Origin: Terriglobales bacterium
GTDB lineage: Bacteria > Acidobacteriota > Terriglobia > Terriglobales > Acidobacteriaceae
Reading direction: 5' to 3'
Length of the DNA stretch: 64,000 nucleotides
Assembly: GCA_025936825.1 (NCBI GenBank)
Contig: JAICSO010000002.1
Location: forward strand, 248,001 to 312,000
Part shown: positions 8,914 through 16,595 of the stretch, piece by piece
Layout: every line of letters begins with the position of its first letter
Numbering within the stretch: the stretch's first letter is position 1
The notes under the pieces: generated by a model
Seen by the model: the letters and a program-made list of their open reading frames with translations, nothing else
The model's database searches: none
Told to the model about the DNA's origin: nothing
Position numbers and translations under genes: made by a program

Positions 8914-9483
8914 TCAGCCGAGGTTCCCGAATTCCGGCTCCGGCGGGATGGGTGTTTCAGCGCCCGGATCCGGATACAGCAGTTCGGTGAACCGTGGGTC
9001 TTCCGAGAGATTCTGGAAATCGGAATCGTTGCGCGCCTGGAACCGTAGCGCCGGATTCAATTCAATGGCACGCGCCAAATTGCGCAGGGAATCTTCCGAG
9101 TGGCCGGTCAGGCAATCGAGCGCCGCAAAACCATACGCAACGTAGTCCGCTTTCGGAACTTGCTTGGAAAGCGAGTCGAGGTGCTCGCGCGCGCCCACAT
9201 AATCGCCCAAATTAATCAGAGATACCGCAAAGTCGTAGTGCTCTTCCGGCGTCTTGAATTGCGTAGACGTCTTTTCCAGTTGCTGATTGCAGGCGTTCAA
9301 ATGCACGGTAGCGCGATCGGCCAGTTCGCGGTTGTTGCCCGCGACTACCTTCTGAAGGGCGGTCTTGGCCTTATCGTACTTGTGTTCCTGCATGGCGCGA
9401 AGGCCGGTTTCATACGACTGAAGAAGTTGCGTGAGTTGTGGATCGCTGACAAGAGTGTGTTTTGCTGTAGGTTTTTGGGCCAT
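8914..9483 (-). CDS. TPR-like repeat protein
   Basis: About 189 residues. After an N-terminal linker there are helical pairs typical of TPRs: LQSYETGLRAMQEHKYDKAK, HYDFAVSLINLGDYVGAREHLD and YGFAALDCLTGHSEDSLRNLARAIEL. The tail is acidic and Pro-rich, ending near EPEFGNLG. TPRs are protein interaction scaffolds; no enzyme domain is present. The start is uncertain. The ATG at 9483 has AGGAAA about 12 bases upstream, whereas one at 9510 adds nine residues with no ribosome binding site. It is tightly spaced to yvcK. The promoter region carries the GATTCAAT inverted repeat. Confidence 0.75.
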   Translation of the reverse strand: MAQKPTAKHTLVSDPQLTQLLQSYETGLRAMQEHKYDKAKTALQKVVAGNNRELADRATVHLNACNQQLEKTSTQFKTPEEHYDFAVSLINLGDYVGAREHLDSLSKQVPKADYVAYGFAALDCLTGHSEDSLRNLARAIELNPALRFQARNDSDFQNLSEDPRFTELLYPDPGAETPIPPEPEFGNLG

Positions 9484-9514
9484 CTGCAGAAGTTTTCCTA
9501 AAGGAGACATTCGC

Positions 9515-9612
9515 TGAATTGAACCATTGAATCATTGAGGGATTGAATCACTGCAACTGCATCCTGAACCGGTTTTCAATGATTCAATGATTCAATGGTC
9601 CGATGATTCAAT
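9515..9612. repeat. Imperfect inverted repeat of GATTCAAT-type words (copy 1)
   Basis: The left arm is made of ATTGAA-CATTGAATCATTGA words. The right arm is made of CAATGATTCAATGATTCAAT words. They are separated by about 25 bases of unrelated sequence (CTGCAACTGCATCCTGAACC). The arms are near reverse complements, so a long imperfect hairpin can form. The same words recur at 27440-27569. The right end touches the stop codon of the PCYCGC gene. Confidence 0.8.
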
Positions 9613-10066
9613 TTGTCTGTGCTGCCGATTGCAGGTCAATCTGCTTCCACTCGCCCGCGATAATGCCTTTGCGGATCTGGGCTGCAGTCTTGTGTTGCTT
9701 GCTCATCTGGTACGTGTAAAAAACCTCTTTCATGCAGGTCGAACACTCGGCGCCGTGTGTGCCCTCGAAGCAGCTGTGCAGGCTCTTGTGTCCCATGCGG
9801 TCGCAATAGCAGTAGCACGGCATTTGGTACAGGAGCGGCTGGATCTTTGCCGCCACCTGGTACGAGCGCGACTGGAACGGATACTGGTCGTTAGTTCCCC
9901 AGAGCTGCTCTTTGCCGAGGATTGGCGGCAGCTTCTCGCCTTTTGCTGGAGCCTTCTGATGGTAAGCGGGTACCCGCGCTTCATCTTCAGCGGAAATGGC
10001 CCACGGCGCAGATACTGCCAGCGTAACCGTGATCAGAAAACCCAGCATGACTCTGCGTTTCAGCAT
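9608..10066 (-). CDS. Secreted PCYCGC-motif Cys-rich protein
   Basis: A 152-residue protein with a signal peptide (MLKRRVMLGFLITVTLAVSA). A C-terminal Cys/His cluster follows: P-C-Y-C-Y-C, then G-H-x-S-L-x-x-C-F, then H-x-x-x-C-x-x-C. This matches the PCYCGC (PF13798) family, of exported proteins whose cysteines probably bind metal or heme; the activity is not established. Six cysteines and two histidines are spaced regularly, followed by a helical end (QIRKGIIAGEWKQIDL). I chose the ATG at 10066, which has TTGAGGAAAGC directly upstream. Longer frames to 10174 lack this and would cross an intergenic hairpin. Confidence 0.8.
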   Translation of the reverse strand: MLKRRVMLGFLITVTLAVSAPWAISAEDEARVPAYHQKAPAKGEKLPPILGKEQLWGTNDQYPFQSRSYQVAAKIQPLLYQMPCYCYCDRMGHKSLHSCFEGTHGAECSTCMKEVFYTYQMSKQHKTAAQIRKGIIAGEWKQIDLQSAAQTN

Positions 10067-10135
10067 GCTTTCCTCAAGGGCGTATTGTAACGCGAATCGC
10101 GGCAGCACGCATATCGCGAGCCGAGCCTTTGACAG

Positions 10136-10160
10136 TGTGGGTCGGACATTCGTGTCCGAC
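10136..10160. repeat. GTGTGGG...GTCCGAC stem-loop with TTCG loop
   Basis: A perfect 8-bp stem GTCGGACA/TGTCCGAC closed by a TTCG tetraloop, preceded by GTGTGG. It sits between the divergent PCYCGC and esterase genes. A close relative with the same GTGTGGG lead and a GGCGGACAG/CTGTCCGCC stem is at 55661-55686. This points to a dispersed small palindrome family. Confidence 0.75.
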
Positions 10161-10233
10161 AGAAGTGTTCTCATCAGCTATCGATGCCCACGGAGTTGTG
10201 CGATGATTCTGCCGACGATTGGAAACGCTTTCG

Positions 10234-11136
10234 ATGCGCAAAAGATTTTTGGTCTCTACCCTGATTGTTTTCTCGTGTCAGGTTTTCGCCCAACAAGCCG
10301 TCTGGCAACCCGCCCCAGGCACTGTCACGCTGAACTTGTGGCCTCATGGCGCGCCAGGTGCGCCCTCGAACCCAGGACCGGGGACGAACTCGACCACTAA
10401 CAATCACAATGTTGCAGACCGGCCTGTCCTTCGCCTGGGCAATGTGACCAATCCATCCATCACCCTCTACGCTGCCAAAGACAACTCCAGCGGACAGGCA
10501 GTCGTGGTGTTTCCCGGCGGAGGTTACCAGATCCTCGCAATCGATCTGGAAGGCACAGAGGTTTGCGACTGGCTCAACCGTATCCACGTCACCTGCGTCC
10601 TTGTGAAGTATCGCGTGCCCGACACTGGCCCGTATCCGAAGTCCGCAGCTGCCTTGCAGGATGCGCAACGCGCGCTCGGCATGGTGCGTGCGCATGCTGC
10701 CGAGTGGCACATCAATCCCGATCGCATTGGCGTGCTCGGATTTTCGGCTGGCGGACATCTTGGCGCCGCCTTGAGCACGCATTTCGACAAGCGGCTTTAC
10801 GGCCCCGTTGACGATGCCGAGAAGCTCTCCTGTCGGCCCGATTTCGCGCTGATCATCTATCCCGGATATCTGGCACTCGCGGAGCAGAATATGGCCTTCA
10901 ATCCGGACATTCACGTGACCGCACACGCTCCGCCGACGTTTCTGATCCAGGCAGAGGATGATTCCGTTCACGTCGAGAATTCGTTGCTCTACTATCGGGC
11001 TCTGAAGGACGCAGGCGTTCCCGCGGAGATGCACCTGTATGCCAAAGGCGGCCACGGCTATGGCATGCGTCCGACGGCTCTGCCTATCACCCATTGGGAA
11101 GAACTGGCAGCCACATGGCTGCAGGGTTTAAAGTGA
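10234..11136 (+). CDS. Secreted alpha/beta-hydrolase, esterase of acetylxylan/feruloyl type
   Basis: About 300 residues with a signal peptide (RKRFLVSTLIVFSCQVFAQ). An alpha/beta-hydrolase domain resembling BD-FAE and acetyl-xylan esterases follows. The oxyanion segment is VVVFPGGGYQILA, the nucleophile elbow is GFSAGGH, the acid lies in QAEDDSVH and the catalytic His in GGHGYG. The sequence begins with the W-P-x-G-A-P-G segment typical of this esterase group. It probably removes acyl groups from plant polysaccharides outside the cytoplasm; the substrate is inference. I prefer the ATG at 10234, with GGAAA nine bases upstream, over a TTG at 10219. The gene is single and is followed by a repeat block. 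Confidence 0.87.
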   Translation: MRKRFLVSTLIVFSCQVFAQQAVWQPAPGTVTLNLWPHGAPGAPSNPGPGTNSTTNNHNVADRPVLRLGNVTNPSITLYAAKDNSSGQAVVVFPGGGYQILAIDLEGTEVCDWLNRIHVTCVLVKYRVPDTGPYPKSAAALQDAQRALGMVRAHAAEWHINPDRIGVLGFSAGGHLGAALSTHFDKRLYGPVDDAEKLSCRPDFALIIYPGYLALAEQNMAFNPDIHVTAHAPPTFLIQAEDDSVHVENSLLYYRALKDAGVPAEMHLYAKGGHGYGMRPTALPITHWEELAATWLQGLK

Positions 11137-11206
11137 GGGCGCGGCGAGCGCGGCATGCTTTTCACTTCGATATAGAACGCGCGGTTAGCAGCCAATGGCC
11201 AACCGC

Positions 11207-11467
11207 GCAGCGGCCACTTATGTTCGGTAGCTGTTTGGGGCTTACCGAAGCTCATGTAGCGAAATCTTCGGACGAACTCTGCACCAGCCTCGCAGCGGCC
11301 ACTTAAGTTTAGGTAAGTGTTTGGGGTTCACCGAAGCTCATGCTTAGCGAAATCTTCGGACGAACTCTACACCAGCCGCGCAGCGGCCACTTAAGTTTAG
11401 GTAAGTGTTTGGGGTTCACCGAAGCTCATGCTTAGCGAAATCTTCGGACGAACTCTGCACCAGCCGC
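11207..11467. repeat. Three tandem copies of an 85-88 bp unit
   Basis: Units start at 11207, 11292 and 11380 (spacings 85, 88 and 88). Units 2 and 3 differ at about one base; unit 1 is more diverged. Each begins GCAGCGGCCACTTA, contains TGTTTGGGG, and holds a stem-loop whose arms are CCGAAG and CTTCGG. Each ends near ACCAGCC(G/T)CG. The junction sequence CCGCGCAGCGG is itself a small palindrome and is also the first hairpin of the following element. No gene-like frame explains the repeats. Confidence 0.9.
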
Positions 11468-11552
11468 GCAGCGGCGGTATATAAATAGCCCAGCACGTCA
11501 GTGCTGGGATAAGGCAACACATGACCGAGTCCGCTCTTAAGCGGACGGCACA
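11462..11552. repeat. Three-hairpin dispersed element, copy 1
   Basis: In order: CCGCGCAGCGG palindrome; ATAGCCC; an 8-bp stem CCCAGCAC/GTGCTGGG (11489-11508); a 21-base linker; and a 7-bp stem GTCCGCT/AGCGGAC (11529-11546) followed by GGCAC. The same order and conserved words occur at 24891-24973. There the second stem is CCCGCAC/GTGCGGG, so the stem changes on both sides while staying paired. It lies between two rightward genes. Confidence 0.85.
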
Positions 11553-11605
11553 AAGTTTGAAAAAAAACCCAGAGAGACCGAATTCATATAGCTGAAGGAG
11601 AATCC

Positions 11606-12139
11606 GTGAAAGCACTATTTATCGCTCTGCTTCTTGTCCTTCCATCGCTCGCGCAAGATCAGAAAGAAAACAAGGAACCAGTCACCCTCAAAAGCATCCT
11701 GCTCGAACAACTGCGCTCCACCCACAATGAGGCCGAATGGTTTGTCCCGGCCAACACCGCCGTCGACGGCCTCACCGCCGAACAGGCCGCCTGGACCGAC
11801 GGCAAGAACCATTCCGTTGGACAACTCACCTACCACCTGGTCTTCTGGGACAAGGAACAACTGGCCAAGTTCAAGGGCGAGCCGCCGGTGAAATATAGCG
11901 GCAAGAACGACGACACCTTTAGCAACTACGACCCCAAGACCTGGACCGAGACCGTCAAGCAACTCGACCAGGTGCTCACCGACTGGGAGAAGGCCATTGA
12001 GTCTGCCGATGACGCCAAGATCAACCAGTGGGCCTCCGGCATCGCGCACCTCGGCACCCACAATGCGTACCACATTGGCGAGATGGTTATGGTCCGCAAA
12101 GAGCAGGGAAGCTGGAACCCGGAGAAAGGGGTGAAGTGA
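11606..12139 (+). CDS. Secreted DinB-superfamily protein
   Basis: A 177-residue protein with a short signal peptide (MKALFIALLLVLPSLAQ). A DinB-like four-helix bundle follows. The expected histidine ligands are present: one near SVGQLTYHLVFW and a second group at HLGTHNAYHIGEM. The helix-1 segment EQLRSTHNEAEWF and the ending RKEQGSWNP fit the family. DinB-like proteins bind divalent metal and include thiol-dependent S-transferases; this exported member has no known substrate. The ATG at 11606 is preceded by GAAGGAGAA. It follows the hairpin element and precedes a putative metallopeptidase by 47 bases. Confidence 0.82.
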   Translation: MKALFIALLLVLPSLAQDQKENKEPVTLKSILLEQLRSTHNEAEWFVPANTAVDGLTAEQAAWTDGKNHSVGQLTYHLVFWDKEQLAKFKGEPPVKYSGKNDDTFSNYDPKTWTETVKQLDQVLTDWEKAIESADDAKINQWASGIAHLGTHNAYHIGEMVMVRKEQGSWNPEKGVK

Positions 12140-12174
12140 TTCGCCCTGTCCTTGTTCATTCCCCTAATCCCCAG

Positions 12175-12180
12175 TATCGT
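12175..12180 (+). promoter_or_regulatory. Candidate leaderless promoter (-10 TATCGT)
   Basis: TATCGT is followed by exactly six bases and then the ATG at 12187, so a transcript would begin about at the start codon. TTGTTC at 12152-12157 is 17 bases upstream and could serve as the -35. No Shine-Dalgarno sequence precedes the ATG. Confidence 0.4.
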
Positions 12181-12186
12181 TAAGCC

Positions 12187-13713
12187 ATGTCCCGCCAGCT
12201 TGATTTAGGCGTTCTGCGGCGGCTGTTATGGCTGCCGCTCGCTCTTCTCCTGATTGTGTCCGCAGACCTGCAGCCAGCAATAGGGCAGTCCGGTCCGTCG
12301 CCATCCGCGCAGTCACCGTCGAGCCCTGCTGCGCAATCCGGCACGCCACAATCTGATCAACCCAGCGGAACTGTCAAAGATAGTAAGCCGCCCACAGAGA
12401 CCAAAATCACCCCTCAGCAGGCGGAGCAGCTTTTCCGCGACGTCGATACCATCCTCGACTTTGCCAGCAAAGACACCACGCTCGAAATCAAGCACAGCGT
12501 GAAGCGCCGCCTGACCAGCCGCGAAGAGGTGGTGGCGTATCTGAAGAAGAGCATGGCCGAAGACAAGGATGTTCAGCGCCTTCGCCGCACCGAGTTCGTC
12601 TTGAAAAAGTTCGGCCTGCTCCCGACAAATTTCGATCTGCAGACCTTTCTCGTCGGCCTTCTCGAGGAGCAGGTTGCCGGATATTACGACGCGAAAACCA
12701 AGACCGTGAACCTCCTTGATTGGGTGATTCCGGACCTGCAGCGCCCGGTGTTGGCTCACGAATTAACCCATGCGCTGCAGGACCAGTCGTTCGGCCTCGA
12801 TAAGTGGCTTCGCCGCGGCGACGAGGACCTCGACAAGAAGAAGAACCTCACTCCTGACGACTTCACCAGGGATGAGGACAGCGAGGCGCGCCAGGCGGTC
12901 GTGGAAGGCCAGGCCATGGTCGTCCTTCTCGACTACATGCTGGCGGGAATGCACCGCACCGTGGCGGATTCGCCGGAAATTGTCGACTCGCTCAGCGCCG
13001 ATATGGCGAACGGCAGCCCCGATTCGGTGCAGTATCGCAATGCGCCGATTTTTCTAAAGGAATCGCTCACCTTTCCGTACCGATATGGGCTCGAATTTGA
13101 GGCCGAAGTACTCCGCGCCCGCGGAAAGCAGGCAGCGTTTGCCGCAACGTTTCAAAATCCTCCGCGCACCAGCCGCGAAATCATGGAGCCGCAGACGTAT
13201 CTTGCCGGTGAGCACCTTGCGCCCCTACCTCTTCCCGACTTCAAGAAGATCTTCAAGGATTACGAGCGCTTCGATGTCGGCGCCATCGGCGAATTCGACG
13301 TCTACATGCTGGCCGAGCAGTATGCCAGCGAAAAGGATGCTCACCGCATTTATTCCAACTGGCGCGGCGGGTGGTACTACTCGGTGAAGCCGAAGGGAAA
13401 CCCTGCTGGAATGCTGGGATTGGTTTTTGTTTCGCGCTGGGCGAATCCCAAAGCTGCTGCCCAGTTCGCGGCGATCTATGCTCGCGGAATTCAGCAGCGC
13501 TATAAGAACGCCGGCGCACCTGCAGGAAGCGATCTGCCCTCAGATATGAAGACCCTGCAAAGCCTCAGCGGCAGCCACACCTGGAAGACAGGCGACGGCT
13601 CAATCGTGCTCGACGTGAAGGGCAACACAGTGCTGATAACTGAGAGTCTCGACTCGAGCATCACAGAAGCTTTTCGCAATGCGGTATTGTCGGATAGCGC
13701 CAAATCCGAATAA
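12187..13713 (+). CDS. Exported putative zinc metallopeptidase (HELTH motif)
   Basis: A 508-residue protein with an N-terminal membrane/signal segment (LLWLPLALLLIVSADLQPA). A Ser/Pro/Gln-rich linker (about 35-75) and a large globular part follow. A zinc-protease-like motif VLAHELTHALQDQSFGLD is at about residues 190-210, and Glu-rich EARQAVVEGQAMVVLLDYM downstream could supply the third ligand. This arrangement recurs in uncharacterised Acidobacteria secreted proteins; no substrate is known. The C-terminal third is beta-rich (GSHTWKTGDGSIVLDVKG). The start ATG lacks a ribosome binding site but has a -10-like TATCGT six bases upstream. It converges with the FGE-like gene with only three bases between stops. 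Confidence 0.75.
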   Translation: MSRQLDLGVLRRLLWLPLALLLIVSADLQPAIGQSGPSPSAQSPSSPAAQSGTPQSDQPSGTVKDSKPPTETKITPQQAEQLFRDVDTILDFASKDTTLEIKHSVKRRLTSREEVVAYLKKSMAEDKDVQRLRRTEFVLKKFGLLPTNFDLQTFLVGLLEEQVAGYYDAKTKTVNLLDWVIPDLQRPVLAHELTHALQDQSFGLDKWLRRGDEDLDKKKNLTPDDFTRDEDSEARQAVVEGQAMVVLLDYMLAGMHRTVADSPEIVDSLSADMANGSPDSVQYRNAPIFLKESLTFPYRYGLEFEAEVLRARGKQAAFAATFQNPPRTSREIMEPQTYLAGEHLAPLPLPDFKKIFKDYERFDVGAIGEFDVYMLAEQYASEKDAHRIYSNWRGGWYYSVKPKGNPAGMLGLVFVSRWANPKAAAQFAAIYARGIQQRYKNAGAPAGSDLPSDMKTLQSLSGSHTWKTGDGSIVLDVKGNTVLITESLDSSITEAFRNAVLSDSAKSE

Positions 13714-13716
13714 ATG

Positions 13717-14610
13717 TTACTTCGCGCAACGGAAGCCAACAAAAGGTTGGGATCCATTCGGCGGGTGACTGTCCCGGTATTCCACCCAGAGATTAATAGG
13801 GTCCCCGTCAAAGCTCCCTCCGCGGATTACTCGCCGAGTGCGGACCTCCGAGGATGACCGTGTTGCTCTACGAGGAGTAGGTTCGCTGCGGGGCATTTCG
13901 GGATACTTTGCCCATTCGTCTGCGGTGAACTCCCAAACATTGCCAGCCATGTCGTAAATGCCATAACCGTTTGGCGGATGGCTGCCGACAGAAGATGTCG
14001 TATGAAGCTTTGCAGCCGAGTAGTTTGCCCGCTCGGGGTTGGCAGGTTCGTCTCCCCACGGAAACAAGGGTGCAGTTAAGCCACCCCTGCTGGCATATTC
14101 CCATTCTGCTTCCGCAGGCAGCCGCTTGCCTTGCGCTCGGCAATACGCGGACGCAGCATACCAATTCACATTTACCACCGGATGATTCGCTCTGCCTTCA
14201 GGAAACGAGCCATTTTTCCAGTCTTTACCATTGTCGAACTCGGGCGGAATCTTCCCCGGTTGCCACTCCGGGTGTTTCTTGGTGAACTCCCAAAATTGAG
14301 AGTTTGTCACGAGATATTTGTCGATGAAGAAACTCTGGAGTCTTACTTTGTGTTTGGGGACAGACTCCTCGAATAACTGACGAACCGTTATCGAAAATAT
14401 CTTCTGAAATCGTGCGATCTCATCCTGATCAACGCCGATTGTGACGATTCCGCCGGGAAGACGGACCATCGGCGAACGCGCGCGATTCGAGGCAGTGTCG
14501 CGAGAATGGTTATCTCTCTGGGCGCTCACAACCGCCAGCCCACCAACCAGCACGAGCACGATTACCCCAGCCTGTCGCAACATCTCATCGCTGAGTCGCG
14601 CGTTCCGCAT
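13717..14610 (-). CDS. Formylglycine-generating enzyme (SUMF1)-family protein, exported
   Basis: A 297-residue protein with a hydrophobic N-terminal segment (AGVIVLVLVGGLAVVSA) and an FGE-sulfatase fold. Diagnostic parts are MVRLPGGIVTIG, FFIDKYLVTNSQFWEF, HPVVNVNWYAASAYCRAQGKRLP, AEWEYASRGG, YDMAGNVWEFTADEW and the end RGGSFDGDP...GFRCAK. The family includes the enzyme that oxidises Cys to formylglycine in sulfatases, but many exported bacterial members are only structural homologues. The paired active-site cysteines of true FGE are not obvious here, so sulfatase activation is doubtful. It is a single gene, convergent with the HELTH protein. Confidence 0.85.
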   Translation of the reverse strand: MRNARLSDEMLRQAGVIVLVLVGGLAVVSAQRDNHSRDTASNRARSPMVRLPGGIVTIGVDQDEIARFQKIFSITVRQLFEESVPKHKVRLQSFFIDKYLVTNSQFWEFTKKHPEWQPGKIPPEFDNGKDWKNGSFPEGRANHPVVNVNWYAASAYCRAQGKRLPAEAEWEYASRGGLTAPLFPWGDEPANPERANYSAAKLHTTSSVGSHPPNGYGIYDMAGNVWEFTADEWAKYPEMPRSEPTPRRATRSSSEVRTRRVIRGGSFDGDPINLWVEYRDSHPPNGSQPFVGFRCAK

Positions 14611-14686
14611 GGTCTCTTAGACGGTCACCAGGGAACTTTGGTAGCCAAGCGCGTAGTTCTCGCGTGACTTGTGCGCGTACCGCTCT

Positions 14687-14719
14687 GGCCAACGACGAGC
14701 GACCAACGACGAACGACGG
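14687..14719. repeat. Short word repeat CCAACGACGA
   Basis: Degenerate tandem words GGCCAACGACGAGCGACCAA then CGACGAACGACGG. It lies directly upstream of the mtnP promoter. It is one of the intergenic word-repeat tracts seen across the window; only one arm is evident here. Confidence 0.55.
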
Positions 14720-14724
14720 TTTTG

Positions 14725-14730
14725 TATAAT
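14725..14730 (+). promoter_or_regulatory. Candidate -10 box (TATAAT) for mtnP
   Basis: A perfect TATAAT preceded by TTTTG, placed 38 bases before the mtnP start codon. No convincing -35 is visible at 16-18 bases upstream. The position fits the transcription start of the mtnP-PfkB run. Confidence 0.45.
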
Positions 14731-14768
14731 CACGCTTCACCCACAACTTTCATCCGCAAGGGGAAATT

Positions 14769-15632
14769 TTGGCGCAAGCAGAAATCGGCATTATTGGCGG
14801 CAGCGGGCTCTACAACATGCCCGGCCTTACTGATATCCACGAAGTCCCGCAAGACACTCCATTTGGCGCTCCATCCGATGCATACGTTCTCGGCACCCTG
14901 GAAGGCAAGAAGGTTGCCTTCCTCGCGCGCCACGGGCGCGGACATCGCATCCTGCCCAGCGAATTGAATTTCCGCGCCAATATTTACGGATTCAAGCAGC
15001 TCGGTGTCGGGCGCATTTTGTCCGTTTCAGCAGTGGGTTCGCTGAAGGAGGAGCACAAGCCGCTCGAGTTCGTGATTCCTGATCAATTTGTCGACCGCAC
15101 CCGCCACCGCGTCGACACATTTTTTGGCAACGGCGTGGCGGCTCACATCGCGTTTGCTGATCCCGTTTGCCCGCAACTCTCCGAAATGGTGACTGCTGCG
15201 TGCAAAAAGGCCGGCGTGGTCGGAAAACGCGGTGGGACGTACATCTGCATGGAAGGTCCGCAATTCTCGACGAAGGCCGAGTCGAACCTCTACCGCAGTT
15301 GGGGCATGGATGTGATTGGCATGACCAACCTGCAGGAAGCCAAGCTCGCGCGCGAAGCCGAGATTTGCTATGTCACCATTGCCATGGTCACCGACTATGA
15401 CTGCTGGCATCCGCATCATGACTCGGTAACCGTCGATCAGATTGTCGCTGTGCTGGTGAAGAACGCTGAGAACGCCTGTAACGTGGTGCGCGAAGCCGTT
15501 GCCGCCATGCCGAAGGAGCGCGCCTGCAAGTGCGGTTCGGCCCTGGCGCACGCCATCATCACCGATCGCTCACAGATTCCCCAAGCCGCAAAAGATAGGT
15601 TGAAGTTGATCTTGAGTAAGTATCTGACTTAG
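14769..15632 (+). CDS. mtnP: S-methyl-5'-thioadenosine phosphorylase
   Basis: A 287-residue purine nucleoside phosphorylase of the MTAP/PNP class. It splits 5'-methylthioadenosine, a by-product of polyamine and other SAM-dependent synthesis, into adenine and 5-methylthioribose-1-phosphate. Visible signatures are IGIIGGSGLYNM at the start, the phosphate-binding FLARHGRGHRILPSELNFRANI, the central VSAVGSL, and CMEGPQFSTKAES with GMDVIGMTNLQEAKLAREAE and TDYDCWH. Translation starts at TTG 14769 with AAGGGGA seven bases upstream. It is followed at 39 bases by a PfkB-family kinase, which may act on a related nucleoside or sugar. Length and all motifs are normal. Confidence 0.94.
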   Translation: MAQAEIGIIGGSGLYNMPGLTDIHEVPQDTPFGAPSDAYVLGTLEGKKVAFLARHGRGHRILPSELNFRANIYGFKQLGVGRILSVSAVGSLKEEHKPLEFVIPDQFVDRTRHRVDTFFGNGVAAHIAFADPVCPQLSEMVTAACKKAGVVGKRGGTYICMEGPQFSTKAESNLYRSWGMDVIGMTNLQEAKLAREAEICYVTIAMVTDYDCWHPHHDSVTVDQIVAVLVKNAENACNVVREAVAAMPKERACKCGSALAHAIITDRSQIPQAAKDRLKLILSKYLT

Positions 15633-15633
15633 C

Positions 15634-15671
15634 GTTTTCTAGAGCTAGAGCCTGAAACCTGAAATCTGAAA
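15634..15671. repeat. Short tract of CCTGAAACCTGAAATCTGAAA words
   Basis: Between mtnP and the kinase gene, TTTTCTAGAGCTAGAGCC runs into CCTGAAACCTGAAATCTGAA. These are the same GAAACCT/GAAATCT words found at 44771-44810, 46816-46846 and 60770-60828. It leaves the kinase gene without a standard ribosome binding site. Confidence 0.5.
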
Positions 15672-16595
15672 ATGAGCATACTCGTCGTTGGTTCCATCGC
15701 ATTCGATAACATTGCTACCCCATCCGGTCGCCACGAAAATGTCCTCGGCGGATCGGCAACTTACTTTTCTCTCTCCGCCAGCTACTTCACCGATGTTCGC
15801 GTCGTGGCCGTGGTCGGCGAAGACTTCACCGCTCAGCATGAGAACGTGCTCAAAAAGCGCGGCGTCGACACTCGCGGTATCGAGCACGCGAAAGGCAAGA
15901 CCTTTCGCTGGGGCGGCCAGTATCTCGATAATCTCAACGAAGCCAAGACCGATTTCACTGAGCTGAATGTTTTCGAGAAATTCCAGCCGCGTATTCCGGC
16001 GCAATACAAAGACACCGACGTTCTCTTTCTTGGCAACATCCATCCCAGTCTGCAATCCGCCGTCCGCCTCGAGCTTTCGGATGTAAAACTCACCGGCGGC
16101 GACACCATGAACTTCTGGATTCAGGGTGCCAACTCCGAGCTGCGCGAAACTCTGAAACTGGTCAACATCATGCTGATCAACGATGGTGAGGCCAAGATGC
16201 TCGCCAACGAGCGTAGCCTCCCCCGCGCCGCTCGCAAGGTCCTGGCGATGGGACCACAGGCGTTGGTGATCAAGCACGGCGAATACGGTGCGACGATATT
16301 TTTCCGCGAAGGCGCATTCGGCGTAGGGCACCATCCGTTCCGCGCGCCAGCGCTGCCGATCGAAGAAGTTCAAGATCCCACCGGCGCGGGTGATTCCTTT
16401 GCCGGTGGCTTCATGGGTTACATCGCGTCACAGAGCGAGATCAATCGCGAAGTCATCAAGCGCGCCCTGTTCTACGGTGGCGTGATGGGATCGTTCGCTG
16501 TTGAGCGCTTTGGCACTGAGCGCCTGCAGTCGCTCACCCGCGAAGAGATCGATGCTCGTTTCGAAGTCTTCCGAGAGTTGACTCACCTGGAATGA
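15672..16595 (+). CDS. PfkB-family sugar/nucleoside kinase
   Basis: A 307-residue ribokinase-like kinase. It starts SILVVGSIAFDNIATPSG. The N-terminal substrate-binding GGSATYFSL is at about residues 26-34. The C-terminal signature DPTGAGDSFAGGF contains the catalytic Asp and anion hole. The beta-clasp lid segment carries FRWGGQYL. The substrate is not certain: placement right after mtnP suggests adenosine, methylthioribose or a related sugar, but PfkB members are diverse. It overlaps the next gene by four bases (ATGA), so translation is coupled to the membrane protein downstream. Confidence 0.85.
   Translation: MSILVVGSIAFDNIATPSGRHENVLGGSATYFSLSASYFTDVRVVAVVGEDFTAQHENVLKKRGVDTRGIEHAKGKTFRWGGQYLDNLNEAKTDFTELNVFEKFQPRIPAQYKDTDVLFLGNIHPSLQSAVRLELSDVKLTGGDTMNFWIQGANSELRETLKLVNIMLINDGEAKMLANERSLPRAARKVLAMGPQALVIKHGEYGATIFFREGAFGVGHHPFRAPALPIEEVQDPTGAGDSFAGGFMGYIASQSEINREVIKRALFYGGVMGSFAVERFGTERLQSLTREEIDARFEVFRELTHLE

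Noticed and set aside
10174-11094. 306-codon minus-strand frame
   Set aside because: Antisense to the esterase with a complete catalytic triad.
11207-11474. CRISPR array
   Set aside because: Units are about 88 bp and contiguous with no unique spacers; no cas genes are present.
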